Shown: piece after piece, positions 11,629 through 23,346 of the stretch
How the letters are laid out: each line of letters opens with the position of its first letter
How positions within the stretch are numbered: position 1 is the stretch's first letter
From: Piscicola geometra
Lineage: Eukaryota; Annelida; Clitellata; Hirudinida; Piscicolidae
Assembly: GCA_943735955.1 (NCBI GenBank)
Contig: OX030956.1
Coordinates: 7,007,645 to 7,071,644 of the forward strand
Length of the DNA stretch: 64,000 bases
Reading direction: 5' to 3'
Notes under the pieces: model-generated
What the model was told of the DNA's origin: nothing
Databases searched by the model: none
The model's input: only the letters and a program-made list of their open reading frames with translations
Translations under genes and position numbers: made by a program

Positions 11629-14600
11629 ATGATGGCCTCGTGGATGAGACTGTCTCTTCTGCTTTGTTGCTTGCTGCCCGCTCTTCAAGCAATAAAGTAA
11701 ATTTTTGTGAATTAACATTTTGCAGAAAAAATAAATTCACATTCATTAAATGGCATTATTTTTTTTTACAGATTTTTGCAGCCAATCCTTCAAACGACAA
11801 AGTTGGTTTTCTCAATCTACATTATAAATTTATATATTTTCACTTTCATTTAAAAACCCTATTTTAAATTATTTCAGATCTCCGCTGCCCGTCAGTCAGG
11901 AAAAAAAGTTAACTTGCTTAAATCTGTGTTCTGATTCAAATAAATTCAAGACCATTTGATAATATAAAATCTAGTTTTAAATTCTTAAACAATTATAATA
12001 TTATTATATAATATCATTTTCTTCCATAATTGAAATTTAACATATTTATATTTAACAATGATATTAACAAAATTCTCAGTCAATACGAAATCTATGTGCC
12101 TCAAATAGTCCGACCCGGTCATGCCTTCAGCGTGAGTTTCACCACTTACGCTGCCAAAGAGACGCCTTTCCGTCCTGAGTTTGGTCTGAAGGGCGCGAAG
12201 GGAGAAGTTGTAGCGAAAAAGATTCAAAGGATATTTACTGGTTATTTTAATATAATTTGTATATTTTTATTATTTTTACTTTATTTTTCTACTTTTGACT
12301 ACATATTTATAACTAATAATACTCTAAGATTTGTTTATTTTCAATAATATAAATTGTAAAAGTTTACAAAAAATTCACCTAAATCTATGTGTTTCATTAA
12401 TTAATTCAGATCGCACCTACACTCTGACCCTGCCGGTAATCTATAGGTTTTTCCAAACCATGTTGAAGAAGCTTTACCTTCATATAAATAACTTATACTT
12501 AAAATTAAAAACTTAAGTGCTATTTATCTTTTGATATTTTCAGGCTCCAAAAAACATAACTGGCTCTTCTCTTGTGTTTTACGCGTGTTCCACTAAGGGT
12601 TTTGTGTTCAACGTCAGCCAAAGCGTCACTGTCAACAGAAAAGTTCACTCGCTTTACATTCAGACGGACAAAGGACTTTACAAACCCGGTCAAAAAGGTT
12701 GGTTTGAAACGGTATAATTTATATGAGTAGGAAGTTTTTTCAACATTTATAAAGAAGTTTTCTTGATTTGAGCAAAAACTCTAAGTTGTTCAATTGATTT
12801 AAAATGAAAATAAAACTTTGTATTTTCAGTGTTGATAAGGGTGATAGCCTTCAATCCCGACCTCAAAGCACACACCGATGAAATTAGCGTCTCGATCTAT
12901 GTGAGGGTTGTATTTGATAGCAAGTTGAAGCATTTTTATAGAATTATTACGGCTCAAGTTATTTACATTTTATACCTAAATTGTTGCGTGACTTTTAGCT
13001 TTTCCCTAAATAGTTTACGGTTCAAAATTATTGTTGAAAATAAATTCTTCTAAAGGGTTTCCAGATTTTAAAATATGTTGATTCTTTAACAGGATACTGC
13101 TCAAAACAAAATAAAAGAGTTCAAGGATAAAAGTGACAACGGTGAAACATAATTATACTGTTTGATGAAAAAAAGTTTTTCAATTTTTACATGTTTACGA
13201 AAGTATATAGCAATCGTTTAATTAACCTTACGCTATTATATTAAAGACACATTAAAAATTGTTAATTAACATTTATTTTTTATTCCATTTTGTGAATTGG
13301 TAGAAATAATCTCCAAATGCTTGTAGGTGTGATTTCCAGTTACCTTCAATTGTCGGATCCTACGCCACTAGGAGAATGGACGATCAAGGCAGAAACCAGT
13401 GTTAGTTCCTTTCTTAGTGACTGTTTTCTTTTATTAAATTTGAAAAATAAATATAATTTAAATTCCATTTTTACATAGAGTTTTGAATATGTTATCTAAA
13501 CAATTCATAAAGAATTATTCATAATATAAATCATATGGTCATCGTTGAAGTCTTAGTTTGATTTATCTTTAAATGCAGACTTACAAATTGAAAACAAACA
13601 AATATTTTTCCAATTAATAATGGCTAAAATAAATTTGAAATGGTCAATTTTTAAAATCAAAAACTTTCAGTTTGTAACCGTTGAGCAATTCTTCACCGTG
13701 GCTGAATATGGTAATCAACTTGCATTTCATTTGTTTGAAAACTAAAAAAATAGTTTTAGCACTTTTTAAGTATATTTTTATATTTTCCAATGCTACATTC
13801 TATGTACAATTCTCAAGTTCTGCCGAAGTTCGAGGTTATAGTGGATGTACCCTCGTTTTATCTTGTCAACCTCAACAACCCACACCTTCAAGAAGAATTC
13901 AGAGCGACTGTTCTTGCAACGTAAAAAATTAACATCATATTGAATATGTATTCAACCGTTTTTTTATTTAAGATAAGTATCTTCTAATAAACTTATGGTT
14001 AAATAATATTCATTGATTAGCTATAAAATAACTATAGCCTAAAAGAAAGAACTTATTTCAAATAATAGATTTCGTTTTGATTATTTGTGAAAATATTTCC
14101 AGATACACTTATGGGAAACCGGTAGAAGGGGTAGCTGAAGTGGAGTTGATGCTGGATATTAGTTGGTTTTCAGAGCCTCTACCCACCATAAAGAAAGTTA
14201 TCGAAGTAAAGCACCAATTAGTTTATGCTTTCTTTTCTGTAATGGTTTTGGAATTGTTTTTACCTATCAACTTCGAGGGACACTTTAGGGTATTTTACGG
14301 TAATCTTTGAGTATAAATAGGTGATAGAATTTTATTTTCGTAACTTTCATAAGTTGAAAAGAGTATGTATAAGTTATTTTACCTGATTTTTAATTTTTGA
14401 AACAGTTGAAAAATGGCAAAGCAGACGTTGTAGTAGACTTCAAGGAGTTGGGAAACCTTATACCTATACAGTGGTCAGCAGATTCTTTGGGATACCAGAC
14501 GATTCTCGTGAAAGCCAATGTGACAGAGACACTGACGGGCATTATTCTTTCTGGTGACAACAAAGTGCCTTGTAAAACTTCCCTCTATAAACTCGAATTC

Positions 14601-17600
14601 GTGCCTTCCACGAGTCCTAATTACAAGCCAGGAATGAATTACGAAGCTTACGTAAATGCATTTTTCTGTTTTAAATCAATGATGGTCATTTAATAGTTTT
14701 CCAAGAAGATCGAAATGTTAATTGCAAACTATGTTATCAAAAAGATATTATAATCGAAATAACACTCATTGTGGGTATCATAAACATAATTTTCATCTTA
14801 AACCCCAAAGTTGAGAGTCTTGAGAGTGGACGGCAGCCAGCCTCACTTCTGTGAGATCACTTCGCTGGGCTTCAAGCGAAAGTACATTGACGTCACTGTG
14901 ACATTCAATGCTCCATGGAATTATAGGAAACCCACCCCAGCCAAAACTTCTAAGTTTCAATTGGAAATGAGCAAAATTGGAATTGCGCATTTGACTTTTA
15001 AAGCAGAACTCGACGTGGATTCTATCAGCATTGAAGTAAGATCAATTAAAATCTTTACATTTTTAATTATTTAAAAATATTTACATTTTCAATAACTTTT
15101 ATAACAAATGGTTTAAAAAGCACATGACATATTGCATTCTTAAAAACGATGAAAAAGTATCAAAAGTTTCAACTATCTACAGGCGACATTCTTTGACGAA
15201 GTTTCTAACACAACGATTTCTCAATACCAATACCTGAGCAAATTTGAAACCAGAGACAAAGAAGGAATCCAACTCAATGTCTTGAATACAGATCCAATCA
15301 TCAAAGTATGTTATTTTGATTTAAGCATTTAAATATTTATGTTCTATAAATAAACAGTATTAATAAAGATTTTATAAACTATTTTTTATAATTTTAAAAC
15401 ATACATTTCAGCCTGGTCTCGACTTGACATTTGAAATAGTATCTCTCGTGCCCATTAAAAGATACAGCTTCCAGGTATGAAGGCAATTCATTGAAAGCAT
15501 TAATATATCGACAGTATTCAACTTATTAAATCCCATCAAAAATATAAAACTCTTCACAGGCAATTTCCAAAGGAAACGTCGTGCAGACCTTTTATCACAA
15601 GGCGTCGAAAGAAAGTGTCGTTTTCTTCAAGAGTATTCGCATGACTCAGGCGCTGGTCACTCAATTGGCGCCAGAGGCTCGTTTTGTGGTTTCATACAAG
15701 ACGAGTATGGGAGAGTTGATTGCTGACAGTGTGGCCCTAAATGTGGTCGATTACATGGCAAATAAGGTCCGATTCAAAAATAGTTGTTATATACTAAAAG
15801 AAAATACTCTTATAGAATTATATTTCCAAATTAAATTTTTATTTTATATCAATAATTAATATTTCAAATTAATAAAAATGAATGAATTATTATTCCTTAA
15901 TTAAGATCTCACTGGTTTTCAACAAAAACGTTACGGAGCCCGGAGACGCAAGAGTGGTTCTGAATGTGAAGACCGGAGCTGAGTCGTTTGTGGGCTTTCT
16001 GGCAGTCGATCAATCGGTTTTGTTGCTTGATGAAGGCAATGACATCACTCAAGACAAGGTTTATGTTATATTTTTAAAATTAATTGTATAAAAAATAAAA
16101 TTAATGTTTTAAAATATTAATAAAAACTTTTACAAATCAATTTTATGAATAGAAAGTGTATTTTTACACTTCAAATGATTCTCAGGTTGCCAACGAACTC
16201 GACACTTACAACCAAGTTCACTTCAACCCTTCACGACCGATGCCTTTGGCTGTCAGATGCTTCCGTTGCGGCTTCTGGCCCATTTGGAGAGGCGGAAGCA
16301 ACACCGACACCATTTTGTCGGTGAGTGAAATTTAAAAGTTTTTACAATTTGAATTGTTGTAATATTTATAATTTATTATTCTTTACTCTTCCTTGAGAGT
16401 TGCAAAATGAGTTTTGAACAATTAAAATTAAAAATTGGGTAATAAATAGAATACCTTTTTTTTATTCGCAGAACGCTGGATTGTTTGTGATGACTAATCT
16501 GTATGTGAAAAAGAACGAGTATTTTTCATATTGTATGTTCTAAATAGTTCTTGAATTTTTACAAAATTGTATTTATATTATTAAAAAATGAATTTCGCAC
16601 AACATATTTTCAAACATTTTAAATTGGGCAAATAACTAATCTTCATAAAATTAGTTTTCTTTTACAAATTCAGTTAGCAAACAAATAAAATTAAATATTT
16701 AAACAGTGAAGAGGGGTGGTCCAATGCCCATGATGAGGGCAATGGCGATGGTAGATGGTGGCGAGAAAGGGATTGCTGCTGCAGGTTCTGACTCTTCACC
16801 AGCCATCAAAGTCAGAAAGAATTTTCCAGAAACTTTTATTTGGACCGAGACAATGACAGAGTAATAATTTTATTCTAGAATTTAAACTATTGGTGTTTTT
16901 ACCATGAATTTCGAAGTGCATCCATCCTATTTTAAAGTCTAAAATTGATCTAATCTACAAACAAATTAGAGTTTAAAATATTAATCTTTAAAATAACAAA
17001 CACGTGCAAATATAGCAGTATTTTTTATAAATATTTCAGTCATTAAACCACTTAAAACAGCAAGTTTGGTCGTAGTTGTCTCAACCTAACGGTGCCTGAC
17101 ACCATAACAACGTGGGTTGCTACAGCATTCTCTGTTAGCTCCAAATCGGGTCTTGGTATCACCGATAGTCCTGCGAAGGTTTGATAATTTTGCAGTTAAT
17201 AAATTATAATTTATAATTCTAAAAATAGAATAAAATATTTAATTTGAAGTTCGAGTTGCAAAATACATTCGAAGACGTTAAGATTATTTTATAATTCTTT
17301 TATTTATAATCTACCTAGTTGGGTGTGATAAAGCCATTGTTCATCTCCTTGGACCTTCCTTACTCTGTCGTCAGAGGAGAAGAGTTTGTCTTGCAAGTTA
17401 ACGTTTTCAACTACGTTGGAAAAAATCTTCTGGTAAGATTTATTTTAAATCTAGATTTTACACAAATAATTATTGTATTATCACTATTTATTGTGTAGAT
17501 GTTTCTCAAAACAAATTTTTTTCTTCTTCCTCAGGCTGAAGTGAAGTTGCTGGCTTCGAAATATTCCAAAGTGATAGACTGTAAAACGAGAGCAGCCGAT

Positions 17601-20600
17601 TCAATAGAAATTGTCAAGATGGTCGATGTTAGTATTCAATTAAACAAATAGATAATAAATTTATTCGGAAAACAAATCTATTTAGGTTTAAATAAATTTA
17701 AAAATTCCAAACTATGCCTAGTTGGAAGACAACAAAGGCACTGCGGTTTTCTTTTGGGTCGTCGCCACATCACTGGGCCACATTCCGATCCAAGTGAGAG
17801 CCTTGACAGGAACTCATGCTGACGCCATTAAAGTCACTCTGCTCGTTAAAGTAGGTTCCCAAAAAGTTTTTTAATTATTTTTTAACCATTTATTAATCTA
17901 CCAAATCGGTGCCAAGCCATTTTTAATACGGGATTAAATTGTCGTATAGTTTTTTGGCAAAAAAATAATCATGGAATTTCATTTGCAGCCGGAAGGACAA
18001 CCTCAGTCGTACACTGCGTCAGAACTCATCCAGCTGCAAGCAGGAAGCGGTTACAATTTTTCCTTTGAAGTTGATCTGCCTCCAGCGAAAATTCTTGTAC
18101 CCGGCTCAGTTAACATCGAAGTAACTCTGATCGGTGAGAGTTTTTGCTTCTAAATATCAAATTATTTCTGGGATTATTGTCTTCAAAAAAAAATTTATCT
18201 AATTAATTCTTAAAATCGCATAGGTGATATCATTGGATCGGCTCTGAACAACATCCAAGACCTCTTGAAAATGCCTTACGGATGTGGAGAACAGAACCTT
18301 TTGAGTTTCGCACCTGACGTTTACATCCTGCATTACCTGAAGACCGCAGGAAGACTCACTGCGGAGATACAGACCATGGCCATTGATTTCATTACTTCGG
18401 GTTTGCAGAACCCCTAGTATTTTTTCAATTAATACATTTTTCATTTTTTAAATTCGTTAGCTTCATAAAAATTGTAATAAGAAACTTACAATTAAAATAT
18501 TCAAAAGGGTACCAGAGGCAACTGACCTACCAAAGATCGGATGGATCTTTCAGTGCCTTTGGACAAAGTGACCAAGCTGGTAGTACTTGGTAAGTAATAC
18601 TTTTAAAATATACAAAAATAAGTCTTTAGAATTCAAGCATTTTAAAATAGTAGAAAAGTTATAATGAAATTTTAAAAACTTATAAATTAGAGCTGGGCTT
18701 TAATCTACGTTAACTTTCGATTAACACGTTAATCAATTAACGATCGTTAAAATTTTTAACGCCATTCAATGTTTTAACGCATTTTAAAATAATTAAAGCA
18801 TTAAAAAAATTTTATTCATTTAAATTCATTAAAATTGAACTGTTTTTGCTGTTTGGTTACATTTTCAGCAAGTGAACACAAACATTACCTCAATGATTAC
18901 TAAGTCAATCATTAAATATTAAAATATAATTCTTAATGATTGAAGTATCTTCATCTTCAGAATCTGAAATTAAATTTATTTTTAATCTTTTTTTTGGTGA
19001 AGGCTGTATAGTTTTTGAGGTTTTTTCTTCTTCTAATAGTTTCTTTAATTTTTCCATTTTTAAAAACATTTTAAATTTTTAAATCGGGGGTCTAATGATG
19101 TAGCAATTCTTAACCATTGGATACTCTGAGTAATCATTATCTGTTCCAATTCGGAAAGACATATTCTGTGTGAAACGAATGAATTAAGCTGGATCATCTT
19201 CTGAAGTGCATATTTCTTGTGTAAAGTGACAAATTGCAAGTAACACTATCTACCTCAGATTCTGTTATATTATAACAGAATCTGAGTTAGACTTTGAAAG
19301 TTGTTTTCTTGTTTGGGGGCAACAACACGAAGAACCATATCCGGCTCTTACGAAACTGGCAAGAAAGTACTTTTCATCTCCTGCAAGTACAGTTCCATGT
19401 GAACGTCTATTCAGTTTGTCAGAACACATAGTTTGCAAGAAAAGAGTTTCTTTAGATCCAACTAATGTTGGAAAAAACTTGTTTGCTTGAGTAACTGGCT
19501 CAAAAAGGATGTGTGAAAATTTAATTTTTTATCATTTTATGGATTCAATTTTTTTCTTTCAAATGTGGATTACTTTCATAAATAAATTCTGATGAATTTT
19601 TATTGCATTTGTGAAAAAGAAAATTGCAACTACTATTTTATACTTATGTCAAATATGATAAAAACATTGCGTTAAAATACGATTAACGCACGATTAAAAT
19701 TTTTAATCGTGGAACCGCTCTAGTATTAATCATTTGACACTATCTGATCTAACTTCCAAAATGTGTTTAGAAGTAATTAAATGTCATTCAAAAGCTAGTT
19801 TTAAAACTGTTTCAAAACAGGTTGAGTGCCTTCACGATAAAGTGCTTCAGCCAAGCTCGAGACTACATTCCGATTGACGACCAAAAGATCGAACAGACTC
19901 TTTCGTGGATCATTAAATATCAAATCGAGGACGGAAGTTTTGTGGAACCCCCTGGCGGTAGAGTCATCCACACAAACATGCAGGTACATCTATTCCAGCA
20001 TACCATCCACAATTCTTAAGTATTTCTTTAAAAACATGTTTAATTAAAGGTTTTAAAAAAGTTAATAAGTATATTTTGATTTTCTCAAGGGTGGATCGTC
20101 TTCTGGAGTTGCTTTGACAGCATACGTGGCCATTTCTTTGCTCGAAAATAAAAATAATTCTGTGGTATGTTTCCAAAAATGATAAACATAAAGAAAAGTT
20201 TCAGCCAAATTTTTTTCACAGGTTAGTCTGGATGTAATGGCCGCAAGCATCAAAAAGGCGATTGAATATCTGGAGAGCTCCTATCCAAAGTACTCGAGTG
20301 ACGCGTACGCACTGGCAATCATAGCTTATGCCTTGCACAAAGCTGATAGTTCAAAGCTAGCAGACGTTCTAAAGATCCTGGACAAGATGGCTATAGATGA
20401 AAGTGAGTTATTGGACGTGTAGAAAATGTATTTCGAGTAATAACTTAATATTGATTGTAAATTAAATCCCATTTTAAATTAAAATTATTTTTTATTTTTA
20501 TTTTCATGAATATAACCCCAAGGCGGTCTGAGGCACTGGAAGAGTAAAGAAAACACTCCCTCGGATACGTGGCAATCGCACTACGGCCATCCTGCCACCT

Positions 20601-22393
20601 ATGACATCGAACTAGCCTCATATGTCCTTCTGATCTTCGCTGAACAAAAAGACCTCGGTCGTGCCTTACCAGTCGCTAAGTGGCTGTTGACGCAACGAAA
20701 TGCCTTCGGAGGATTTGAGTCGACTCAGGTTTGTTTACGTTTAACAAAATAAAGTATACGTTATGTATACAGTATACTATACATTATACATAAGTCACAA
20801 TAATTGTATTTGTATACTATATAAAAAGAGGAACAATTAAAATTATGAAAAATAAAAAAAACTATAATCCTCTTAATCACTCTTAATCACGTGAAACGTA
20901 GGACACGGTTCTGGGCTTGGAAGCACTCGCCTCATTCGCTGTTCTCATTGCTGCTCCGACGAAAGGAAGTGGCATCTCAGTGAGTGTCAAAGGCGACTTG
21001 GATGGAAAAGTTCACAAGTTTGATCTCATCACCAAAGAAAACGCGTTGGTTTTGCAGTCGGTTCAAGTAAGTAGAACTTAATTGCAACAGAATATTTACA
21101 AACTTTAACGAGTTTTAGTTTACTAAACAATTAATAAATATTAGATTAAATAATTATATTTAATTATTATTGTAAATGATAATTTAGGTATTAATTTAAT
21201 AAACTAGATGGCAGGAGAAACGAAAGCAGTGATGGTCTCGGCAAAAGATGCAGGAGTGGCTCTGGTTCAACTCATCGTTTCCTACAACGTCATCACGGGA
21301 GACAAGAACAACCTATTGAAGCTGAAGCATTCTACCTCGAAAGAAGAAACAGCTCTTGCTCTTGAGATTAACACTAGGTTTTTTTCGATGCGTTTAGAGG
21401 ATTAAAATATTTCTATCAAGCTTTTAAGATTATATTCACTAAATACATGTTTAACCTGATTTTAAAATGTTAAAAATTGAATGAAATTTACTAAAAATGT
21501 TGTTACGACAGTTGGGCTGGAAAGGAAGTGAGCGGAATGGTGGTCATAGAAGTAAACCTATTGACTGGTTATATTGTCGTGAATCAAGAGGCGATTAAGA
21601 AAGAAATTGGAAAGAGTTTCAAGAAGTTAGAAAGCTCGCCCGGAAAAATAGCTATTTATCTTGATGAGGTTTGGTTCTGAAAAATGTTTTTTAAAAAAAT
21701 ATTCAATTCAAAATGTTCAACCTCATCTTTGATTTTTTTTCTCAGTCGATCATAGCACGCTAGCTGTATCTCAAATGGCTTTCATGATTTTTAATTTGAA
21801 TATAAAAGAAATGAAAATTAAATAAAAACTTCTTTATTAACAGTTGTACGAAGAAAACCTCAAGTTTTCCGTGTTGCTCCAAGAGTTCATTCCAATGAGC
21901 AAGGTGAAGCCTGCTCTCGTGAAGATCTACCGCTACTACGACCCAGGTTTGATGCTATTTTATTTATTAATTAACTATTATAGCTCTATTATAGCCCCAG
22001 TTCTTTAAAAATATTTTTGTAGTTGACTTTTGAAAACTTTTAAACAATCTTTCTTTAAATTAAAAGCATATATTTAAGTTATTTGGATAATAGATAATAG
22101 ATAATAGAACGGGTAGCTGAGTCGGCAACGCCTCTCGGCTTTGACCAATAATGAAAGGTCCTAGGTTCAAGTGCAACCAATGCCCTAGTAGCCCAAAGGC
22201 GCAAATGAAAATATGAGGCCTAAGTGGCCTGGAAGCCCGTTCGGGTTATACGCCACTATAATAATGTTCGTCATTATTATAAGTGATAAAATCAAACTTG
22301 AATGCAGAATACGTGGCTTCAGTTTTCTATTCGGCCACTGACGATGCCTCGTGGGAGGATGCTTGTCCACTCTGCTGTTGTGAGTCCACTTAG
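11629..22393 (+). CDS. Thioester-containing protein (alpha-2-macroglobulin/CD109/TEP family)
   Basis: Complete gene with 37 phase-consistent exons, 1479 aa, the usual family length. Exons: 11629-11696, 11772-11801, 11878-11907, 12080-12240, 12410-12435, 12544-12697, 12830-12900, 13093-13141, 13327-13400, 13671-13710, 13818-13920, 14103-14205, 14406-14651, 14811-15035, 15183-15305, 15412-15474, 15560-15766, 15906-16058, 16186-16320, 16472-16532, 16707-16860, 17061-17178, 17319-17432, 17535-17627, 17722-17850, 17989-18133, 18224-18400, 18508-18589, 19821-19983, 20090-20164, 20222-20402, 20523-20728, 20902-21066, 21208-21377, 21512-21668, 21844-21946, 22308-22393. A signal peptide ([16 protein letters not shown]) begins it. 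Landmarks are [37 protein letters not shown], thioester GCGEQ (residues 978-982), VIHTNMQ with His1095, and a receptor-binding domain ending in a Cys cluster (CPLCCCEST). Such secreted proteins covalently tag microbes or trap proteases. A bait-like variable stretch (exon 21, Met/Ala/Gly-rich) precedes NFPETFIW. The His favours complement/TEP-type rather than A2M-type chemistry. AATAAA at 22615. Confidence 0.95.
18688..19722. mobile_element. Dead hAT DNA transposon in TEP intron 28
   Basis: The intron between TEP exons 28 and 29 holds about 1 kb starting TAGAGCTGGG and ending with the inverted end CCGCTCTA. At 19330-19500 (+ strand) a broken frame reads [16 protein letters not shown] then [12 protein letters not shown] and [11 protein letters not shown]. 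This is the C-terminal hAT dimerisation region (consensus form: P-S-ER-x-FS, KKR-x-L-P-x-N). The flanking 8-mers TTATAAAT and GTATTAAT agree at 6 of 8 positions, as expected for an aged hAT target duplication. The rest of the transposase is gone. Confidence 0.75.
22108..22285 (+). repeat. tRNA-derived SINE, family A, near full length
   Basis: Box A-like TAGCTGAGTCGGCAACG and Box B-like GGTCCTAGGTTCAAGTGC form a tRNA-related head. It is followed by CCCTAGTAGCCCAAAGGCG, AAAATATGAGGCCTAAGTGG and a tail module CCCGTTCGGGTTATACGCCA with ATAATAATGTTCGTC. It lies in the last intron of the TEP gene, ending about 20 bp before the last exon. Confidence 0.75.
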
Positions 22394-23346
22394 ATAAATT
22401 TTGTTTTTTAAATTTAATACAGAATTTTAAAAATGTTAACTATAATTTTTTTAAAACTAAAACTGACCCAACACATTTTCAGAGATGAGACTGACTTATA
22501 ACATAAGATCCATCTGAAAAACTTTTCTTTTAAATTTCAGACTGAAATTTAATTGAATTCAGATTTTAATCAATAAACTTGCAAACGTGGGCTTGAAATT
22601 GTATTCTTTGTTTCAATAAAAACAACATCCTAAAATAGTTTGGAAGCCGAAACAATGAAAAAGCCTTACCGTCACGGTTCATATTGTACACACCTAGATT
22701 ATTCTTTTCTTTGAGTTGCGATCGGTCATAATTTCTTCCACGCAAGGCGTTTCAAGGCCCAGACTAAACCTCCACTTCCCTCACACCGCTGACCTAACCA
22801 GTAGTGTGGTTCAAGTGTTCAAACTTCCTCATATTGGTGGTTTACAGCAATGGAGGGATGTCATCTTTGATTTCTTACTCCCAGTGGATCAAGGCACGTT
22901 AGGTGGGTCTCAGACGACTTTCTTTCTGTTGCCACTGAAACGTGCAGCCCTGAATACAATAAAATGCAAATATTCAAATAAATAAATAGTAAATATTAAT
23001 AATGATTAATTAATTAATTAATAATAATAATAAATAGCTATTCAAATTAATAATAATAAAATAAATACATATTCAAATTAATAATAATAAATAATAAATA
23101 CATATTCAACTAAATAAAAATCGACTACAAATAAATAAATATCAACTAAAAATAAATTATTGTATACTGCAGAATTTATACGATTTGAACTAGTCTAAAC
23201 TCTAAAGTTTATAAAGTTTAAAAAATTTACACAACGTAATATTTAGTGGAAGATAGTTTATTAAAGTTTGCTCTTTAGACACTCCACTAAATGTGCATTT
23301 AGATATTTATATGGTTTTCTATTAATAAGTATATTTTGCTCTTAAA
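22394..23346. other. Intergenic, TEP 3' UTR and ZC3H13 upstream region
   Basis: Holds TEP poly(A) signal candidates at about 22571 and 22615, a GC-richer block at 22700-22960 of unknown nature (open in one frame but without family similarity or matching splice phase), and AT-rich AATAAT repeats at 22980-23110. Confidence 0.5.

Noticed and set aside
11985..12227. Minus-strand 80-codon frame
   Set aside because: Antisense of TEP exon 4; no family similarity.
22716..22985. 89-codon plus-strand frame before ZC3H13
   Set aside because: Not in phase with the ZC3H13 start exon, no recognisable family, and ZC3H13 has a good ATG with the conserved PTVFERLG at 23347.
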